Assembly (NCBI GenBank): GCA_046714215.1
Contig: JBKKBM010000280.1
Location: 1-16,407 of the forward strand
Direction of reading: 5' to 3'
DNA: 16,407 bases
Origin: DATLCI01 sp046714215
Lineage (GTDB): Bacteria > Acidobacteriota > Terriglobia > Terriglobales > Acidobacteriaceae
In this document: positions 12,642 to 16,407 of the stretch, piece by piece
Layout of the letters: the number at the start of each line of letters is the position of its first letter
Position numbering within the stretch: position 1 is the first letter of the stretch
Program-made: the position numbers and the translations under genes
Notes under the pieces: generated by a model
What the model saw: only the letters and a program-made list of their open reading frames with translations
Databases searched by the model: none
What the model was told of the DNA's origin: nothing

Positions 12642-15023
12642 ATGCCATCGTTCATGTTCCGTATCGCTTGCCCTGATTCTTGCGTTAGGTCCTGTGCCAC
12701 CCTTCTGCTGCTCGTCGGCTTGGGCGCCTTGCCGGCGTTGGCCCGCACCACTGCTCCCCAGGGGTTGGTCGCCATCGAGGGCACCGTCACCGACCAGACC
12801 CAGGCCGTGATTCCCGGAGCGCGCGTCACTCTCACCGATCGCTCCGTTTCCCGCATCCCCGTGGTCCGCACCGCCGTCGCCGACGCCATTGGCCGCTTCC
12901 GCCTGGAGAATGTCCCGGAAGGCACCTACGAACTCCACATCGAAGCCCGCAACTTCACCTCGCAGACGCAAAGCGTCGTGGTTGCCGTGGGCAAGTCCAT
13001 CGACGCCCAGGTGGAGTTAAAGGCCGCCGGCAGATCCGAAGTCCTCACCGTGAGCGCCGAGGCCATTTACACCGAGCGCCAGGCTTCCAGCGCTACCAAG
13101 ACCGATACTCCGCTGCGGGACATCCCGCAATCCATCGGCGTGGTGAATCAGGAACTGATCCGCGCGCAGAACGCGCTTTCCATGCAGGATGCGGTGCGCA
13201 ATGTCAGCGGCGTGAGCGTGCATCTGGGGGAAGGGCGCCGCGATCAGGTCTTCATCCGCGGCTTCAGCGCCCTCACGGACATGCTGGTGGACGGCGTCCG
13301 CGACGATGCTCCCTACTATCGTGATCTCTCCAGCCTGGAGCGTATCGAGGTCATTAAAGGCCCGGCCGCCGTGCTCTACGGACGTGGCTCCGCGGGCGGC
13401 ATTGTCAACCGCATCCTCAAGAAGCCGGAGTCAGAGACCTTGGCTGCGGAATTCGCCACCACCTTGGGCAGCTACGGCACCAAACGCTTTACCACCGACC
13501 TGAGCGCCGCCGCGTTCAATCACACGCTGCTGCTGCGCCTCACCGGCGCGTATGAAGACTCCGCCAGCTATCGCCATCATTACTATCTCGACCGCTATGA
13601 CGTCGCGCCTTCCATCTTGTGGAAGCCCACCGCCAAGACGCAGTTTCTCTATCAGATGGAGCTCCTCTACGACCATCGCCTGGCTGATCGCGGCATCCCT
13701 TCGCTCAACGGACGGCCCGCCAACGTGGACATCGCCACCTATTACGGCTATCCCCAGGATGATTTTCTCCGCAACCGGGCCACCTCCCACTCTTTCAAGG
13801 CAGAGCATTTCTTCAGCCGCTGGACGTTGCGCAACGCCTTCCATGCCACCCGTTACGACAACCTCTTTTCCAACACGCAACCCAACGGGACGGTGATCAC
13901 CGGGGGAAGTGTCCAGGTGAAAAGGCAGCAGTACAACGTCACGGCCGATCAGGACAATTATTTCAACCAGACGGAAGCCGTCACCGCCCGCTCGTTTCTG
14001 GGCATGCGCCACATGCTGCTCTTGGGCGCGGAGTATGGTTACCAGGCCAGAGATTTCACGCGCTTTGACGGCACTGCGGCCAATGTCGCACTGATCGATC
14101 CTGTGCTCACGCGGCCCACGTACTCCGCGGTCGCCGGCAGCAACAATGTTTTTGGCGGCACCGTGGCCGCAGGCTATGTGCAGGACCAGATCGACATCGC
14201 GCCTAAGTGGAAAGCCACTCTGGGCGCCCGCTTTGACCATTATCGGCAGAAGTTGGATGACCGCAGGGCGGCCAATCTTGATCTCGCGCGCACCGACCGT
14301 GCCTGGAGCCCACGCGCCGGCCTCGTCTATCAGCCGACCGGATGGGCGGCGCTCTACGGCAGCTACAGCCGCTCTTTCCAGCCCTCCGGCGAAGGTCTCT
14401 CTTTGGCCGTGAATAACCAAGAGCTGAAGCCGGAAGTGACGCAGAATTATGAAGTAGGTTCCAAGTTCGACTTCCTCTCCGGACGCATCTCCACCACGCT
14501 CGCCGCCTTCCGCCTGGAGCGCACTAACGTCAAGACCACTGACCCCTCTAACCCCACCAAGCTGGTGCTGGTAGGCGCGCAGAAGACCGACGGCCTCGAA
14601 CTCAGCTTCTCCGGCCGCCTGACCCGCGGCTGGAATCTGCACGGCGGTTACGCCTGGCTGGCTACCCGCATCGTTCGCTCCAACACCATCTCCAGCGGCG
14701 TGCCCACGGAAGGGAAGCGCGCGGCGTTCATCCCGCTCAACAGTGCGAACCTCTGGTCTACCTACAGCTTCAAGAACGGCTTTGGACTGGGCGGCGGAAT
14801 CGTTTACAACGACGATCGCTTCACCGGCAACGATAACCTGGTCACCTTGCCCGGATATGTTCGCCTGGATGCCACCGCTTTCTACCGGCATCGCCGCTTT
14901 GACGTGGTCGCGAACCTGCGCAATGTGGCCAACACCAAATACTATGAGAGCGCGCACAACAACGCGCAGATCTTCCCGGGCTCGCCCATCAACGGATTGG
15001 TGACCATACGCTATCGCTGGTAG
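12642..15023 (+). CDS. TonB-dependent siderophore receptor
   Basis: A 793-residue outer-membrane receptor for ferric siderophores or similar ligands, powered by TonB. A signal peptide is seen at residues about 5-34 (CATLLLLVGLGALPALA, cleavage probably after ALA). Residues about 43-128 are a carboxypeptidase-regulatory-like beta domain (EGTVTDQTQAVIPGARV, GRFRLENVPEGTYELHIEA). A TonB-box-like EVLTVSAEA follows at 133-141, the plug domain at about 155-262 (DIPQSIGVVN, VFIRGF, LVDGVRDD, LERIEVIKGPAAVLYGRGSAGGIVN), then the 22-strand barrel with the late NYEVGSK region and a final aromatic residue (RYRW). ATG 12642 is used; ATG 12654 is equally possible, as neither has a Shine-Dalgarno. The ligand is not determinable. 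The upstream Fur-like sites support iron regulation. Confidence 0.95.
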   Translation: MPSFMFRIACPDSCVRSCATLLLLVGLGALPALARTTAPQGLVAIEGTVTDQTQAVIPGARVTLTDRSVSRIPVVRTAVADAIGRFRLENVPEGTYELHIEARNFTSQTQSVVVAVGKSIDAQVELKAAGRSEVLTVSAEAIYTERQASSATKTDTPLRDIPQSIGVVNQELIRAQNALSMQDAVRNVSGVSVHLGEGRRDQVFIRGFSALTDMLVDGVRDDAPYYRDLSSLERIEVIKGPAAVLYGRGSAGGIVNRILKKPESETLAAEFATTLGSYGTKRFTTDLSAAAFNHTLLLRLTGAYEDSASYRHHYYLDRYDVAPSILWKPTAKTQFLYQMELLYDHRLADRGIPSLNGRPANVDIATYYGYPQDDFLRNRATSHSFKAEHFFSRWTLRNAFHATRYDNLFSNTQPNGTVITGGSVQVKRQQYNVTADQDNYFNQTEAVTARSFLGMRHMLLLGAEYGYQARDFTRFDGTAANVALIDPVLTRPTYSAVAGSNNVFGGTVAAGYVQDQIDIAPKWKATLGARFDHYRQKLDDRRAANLDLARTDRAWSPRAGLVYQPTGWAALYGSYSRSFQPSGEGLSLAVNNQELKPEVTQNYEVGSKFDFLSGRISTTLAAFRLERTNVKTTDPSNPTKLVLVGAQKTDGLELSFSGRLTRGWNLHGGYAWLATRIVRSNTISSGVPTEGKRAAFIPLNSANLWSTYSFKNGFGLGGGIVYNDDRFTGNDNLVTLPGYVRLDATAFYRHRRFDVVANLRNVANTKYYESAHNNAQIFPGSPINGLVTIRYRW

Positions 15024-15040
15024 TTCCGTTCCGGCACAGC

Positions 15041-15046
15041 TAGAAT
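15041..15046 (+). promoter_or_regulatory. -10-like TAGAAT for the methyltransferase gene
   Basis: TAGAAT ends eight bases before the GTG at 15055. No Shine-Dalgarno and no clear -35. The spacing again implies a leaderless mRNA. Confidence 0.4.
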
Positions 15047-15054
15047 CGCTACCT

Positions 15055-15834
15055 GTGGCCGAACCGGTATCCAAACCCGAGCTGGTAGGGAAAAAAGAGA
15101 AACTGCATTTCAGTCCCGTGGCGGGCGCGTATGCGGCGTTCCGTCCCACGTATCCGCCGGAGTTGTTGGAGTATCTCGGCGGCTTGCCCCAACAGCGCCT
15201 GGTGGCCTGGGATGCCGGCTGCGGCTCGGGACAGCTCTCCCTGCCGCTCGCGCAACACTTCAAGCAAGTCATCGCTACCGACGCCAGCCCGGAGCAGGTA
15301 GCCAAGGCGCATTCGCATGAGCGCATCCGTTATGGAGTAGGCCCGGCGGAGGCCAGCGGCTTGGCCGCCGATTCCATCGATCTGGTGGTCGCCGCCCAGT
15401 CAGCCCACTGGTTCGATCTGCCCCGCTTCTACGCGGAGGCTCGCCGCGTAGGACGCCCCGGCTCCGTCATCGTCCTCATCAGCTACGGCAACCTGGAGAT
15501 GGACGGATTCCTCCACGACCTGATCCGCGTCTTCACTTTCGCGACGCTAAAGGAACACTGGCCCGCGGAGCGCAACTTCGTAAATGACGGTTATGCCTCG
15601 CTGCCGTTTCCCTTCGAAGAGCGCGAGCCGCCCGCGCTGGCCATCGTCAAAGACCTCTCGCGCGAGGCGCTGCTCGGCTACATTAATACGTGGTCGTCGG
15701 TCAGTGATCTCCGCCGCAAAGGGAAGTCAGAGGTGCTGACCAAGTTCGAGGCGCAATTAAAAGAGTTGTGGGGTGTGGAGCCGGTGCGCGAAGTGCGCTG
15801 GCCCATCTCCATGCGGGTGGGGAATATCCGCTAG
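15055..15834 (+). CDS. Class I SAM-dependent methyltransferase
   Basis: A 259-residue enzyme with a Rossmann-type methyltransferase domain of the Methyltransf_11/UbiE-like group. Motif I is DAGCGSGQLSLPLA (53-66), then VIATDASPEQV, VGPAEASGLAADSIDLVVAAQSAHWFD (about 95-121) and RVGRPGSVIVLISYG. The N-terminal FSPVAGAYAAFRPTYPPELLEYL resembles that of trans-aconitate/phytanoyl-type small-molecule methyltransferases found in bacteria and fungi. The acceptor is unknown. The start is GTG; no ATG lies early in the frame. It follows the receptor by 31 bases but has its own -10-like box, so co-transcription is uncertain. Confidence 0.88.
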   Translation: MAEPVSKPELVGKKEKLHFSPVAGAYAAFRPTYPPELLEYLGGLPQQRLVAWDAGCGSGQLSLPLAQHFKQVIATDASPEQVAKAHSHERIRYGVGPAEASGLAADSIDLVVAAQSAHWFDLPRFYAEARRVGRPGSVIVLISYGNLEMDGFLHDLIRVFTFATLKEHWPAERNFVNDGYASLPFPFEEREPPALAIVKDLSREALLGYINTWSSVSDLRRKGKSEVLTKFEAQLKELWGVEPVREVRWPISMRVGNIR

Positions 15835-15902
15835 GGTTGGTTTCTTGGGTCTTGTTTTTAATCGTCAACCCGAAAGCGCTGCGAGCGCTAGCGAGCCGCG
15901 CT

Positions 15903-16093
15903 GAGGGACCCCTATCCTTCAACATACCCTTAGCCTTGTCATCCTGAGCGCGGCCCTTGGCGCGAAGGACCTTACGGTTGGTTTGAACTTGTCAACCCTC
16001 GCTCTTCCCGGAATGACGAGGTAAAGGGCATGCTCGAGATAGGGCTCCCTCGCCGCTACTCACCTGCGGCTCGCACTCACTCGGCATGACAAG
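15903..16093. repeat. Nested inverted repeats with GTCAT cores in the gene-free spacer
   Basis: The 285-bp spacer 15835-16119 has no gene. It holds an outer pair, GAGGGACCCCTATC (15903-15916) against GATAGGGCTCCCTC (16038-16051), 13 of 14 pairing. A second pair is CTTGTCATCCTGAG (15935-15948) against CTCGGCATGACAAG (16080-16093), 12 of 14. A third inverted GTCATTCC-like core lies at 16010-16017 (GGAATGAC). GCGAGCCGC (15891-15899) also pairs with GCGGCTCGC (16066-16074). This looks like a decayed cluster of REP/MITE-like elements; copies elsewhere in the genome would prove it. Confidence 0.55.
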
Positions 16094-16119
16094 CGAACCG
16101 GCTAAATGCTGACTGCTGC

Positions 16120-16407
16120 CTACCCCAGCCGCTTCTCCAGCTCCGCCGCCGGCAGCCGCACGCCCACGTAGAATGACCCGAAGGCCGCATACACCGCGCT
16201 CACTTCGTCAAAGCGCATCTCGTAGATCAATTTCTTGAAGATGACGGGATCGTCGGCGAACAGCGTCACGCCCCACTCCCAGTCATCCAATCCGATCGAG
16301 CCGCAGATGATCTGCTTCACCGTGCCCGCGTACCGCCGGCCGATCAATCCATGCTCATGCATCTGCCGCTGACGCTCTTCGAGCGGCAGTGTGTACCAGT
16401 TGATGGC
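16120..16407 (-). CDS. hemQ: Coproheme decarboxylase HemQ (chlorite dismutase family), C-terminal part
   Basis: The frame is open to the right edge of the window, so only the last 95 residues are present, from INWYTLPLEERQRQ to AELEKRLG. HemQ turns coproheme III into heme b, the last step of the coproporphyrin-dependent heme pathway, in the cytoplasm. The family signatures NWYTLPxEER, HEHGLIGRRYAGTVKQII, GLDDWEWGVTLFADDP and EMRFDEVSAVYAAFGSFYVG are clear. The histidine in HEHG is probably the proximal heme ligand; the catalytic tyrosine expected a little before NWY is outside the window. The stop is at 16120-16122. Confidence 0.93.
   Translation of the reverse strand, partial: AINWYTLPLEERQRQMHEHGLIGRRYAGTVKQIICGSIGLDDWEWGVTLFADDPVIFKKLIYEMRFDEVSAVYAAFGSFYVGVRLPAAELEKRLG

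Noticed and set aside
13431..15326. Long open frame (631 codons) on the minus strand opposite the TonB receptor gene
   Set aside because: It is a codon-bias shadow: low-complexity V/A/G/R-rich product without recognisable domains, lying opposite a clear receptor and running into the methyltransferase gene.

Overview
The window looks like a chromosomal stretch of a GC-rich soil-type bacterium, most plausibly an Acidobacteriota member. This is inference: the clues are a TonB-dependent receptor with an N-terminal carboxypeptidase-regulatory-like domain, the dnaX-ybaB-recR order, a coproheme decarboxylase (HemQ) gene, GTCAT-core intergenic repeats and frequent lack of Shine-Dalgarno sequences. 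No rRNA, tRNA, CRISPR, integrase or insertion sequence was seen.

Left part (1-3807): the 3' part of a tail-fibre-like protein with four 26-residue tandem repeats; a molybdopterin oxidoreductase of the FdhF/YdeP family whose first codons hold a perfect 12-bp hairpin; and a stand-alone response-regulator receiver domain. Middle left (3804-6635, minus strand): the recombination/replication operon dnaX-ybaB-recR, with stop/start coupling between dnaX and ybaB. The recR stop codon shares a CTAG with the stop of the convergent receiver gene. 6636-8784: a DinB-fold protein, a STAS anti-sigma-factor antagonist, a minus-strand SET-domain protein and methionine sulfoxide reductase A.

The most coherent system is 8788-11243, a persulfide/sulfide detoxification module. 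An ArsR-type repressor gene is translationally coupled (ATGA) to a CstB-like fusion (metallo-beta-lactamase persulfide dioxygenase, pseudo-rhodanese, active rhodanese). Divergently, a rhodanese-plus-membrane-helix protein is read from the other strand. A textbook sigma-70 promoter overlapping an AT-rich inverted repeat lies between them. Directly behind the rhodanese gene is a 100-bp scar that reads as the start and end of a TauE/SafE sulfite exporter with the middle deleted and the frame broken. So an ancestral cst-like operon appears to have lost its exporter here.

Right part (11360-16407): a radical SAM protein with a second cysteine cluster and a low-complexity tail; a TonB-dependent siderophore-type receptor preceded by two long Fur-like palindromes 36 bp apart around a TATAAT; a class I methyltransferase with a GTG start and a -10 box placed for a leaderless transcript; a 285-bp spacer with nested inverted repeats; and the C-terminal part of HemQ running off the right edge. 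Iron uptake (receptor) and heme synthesis (HemQ) lie near each other but on opposite strands.
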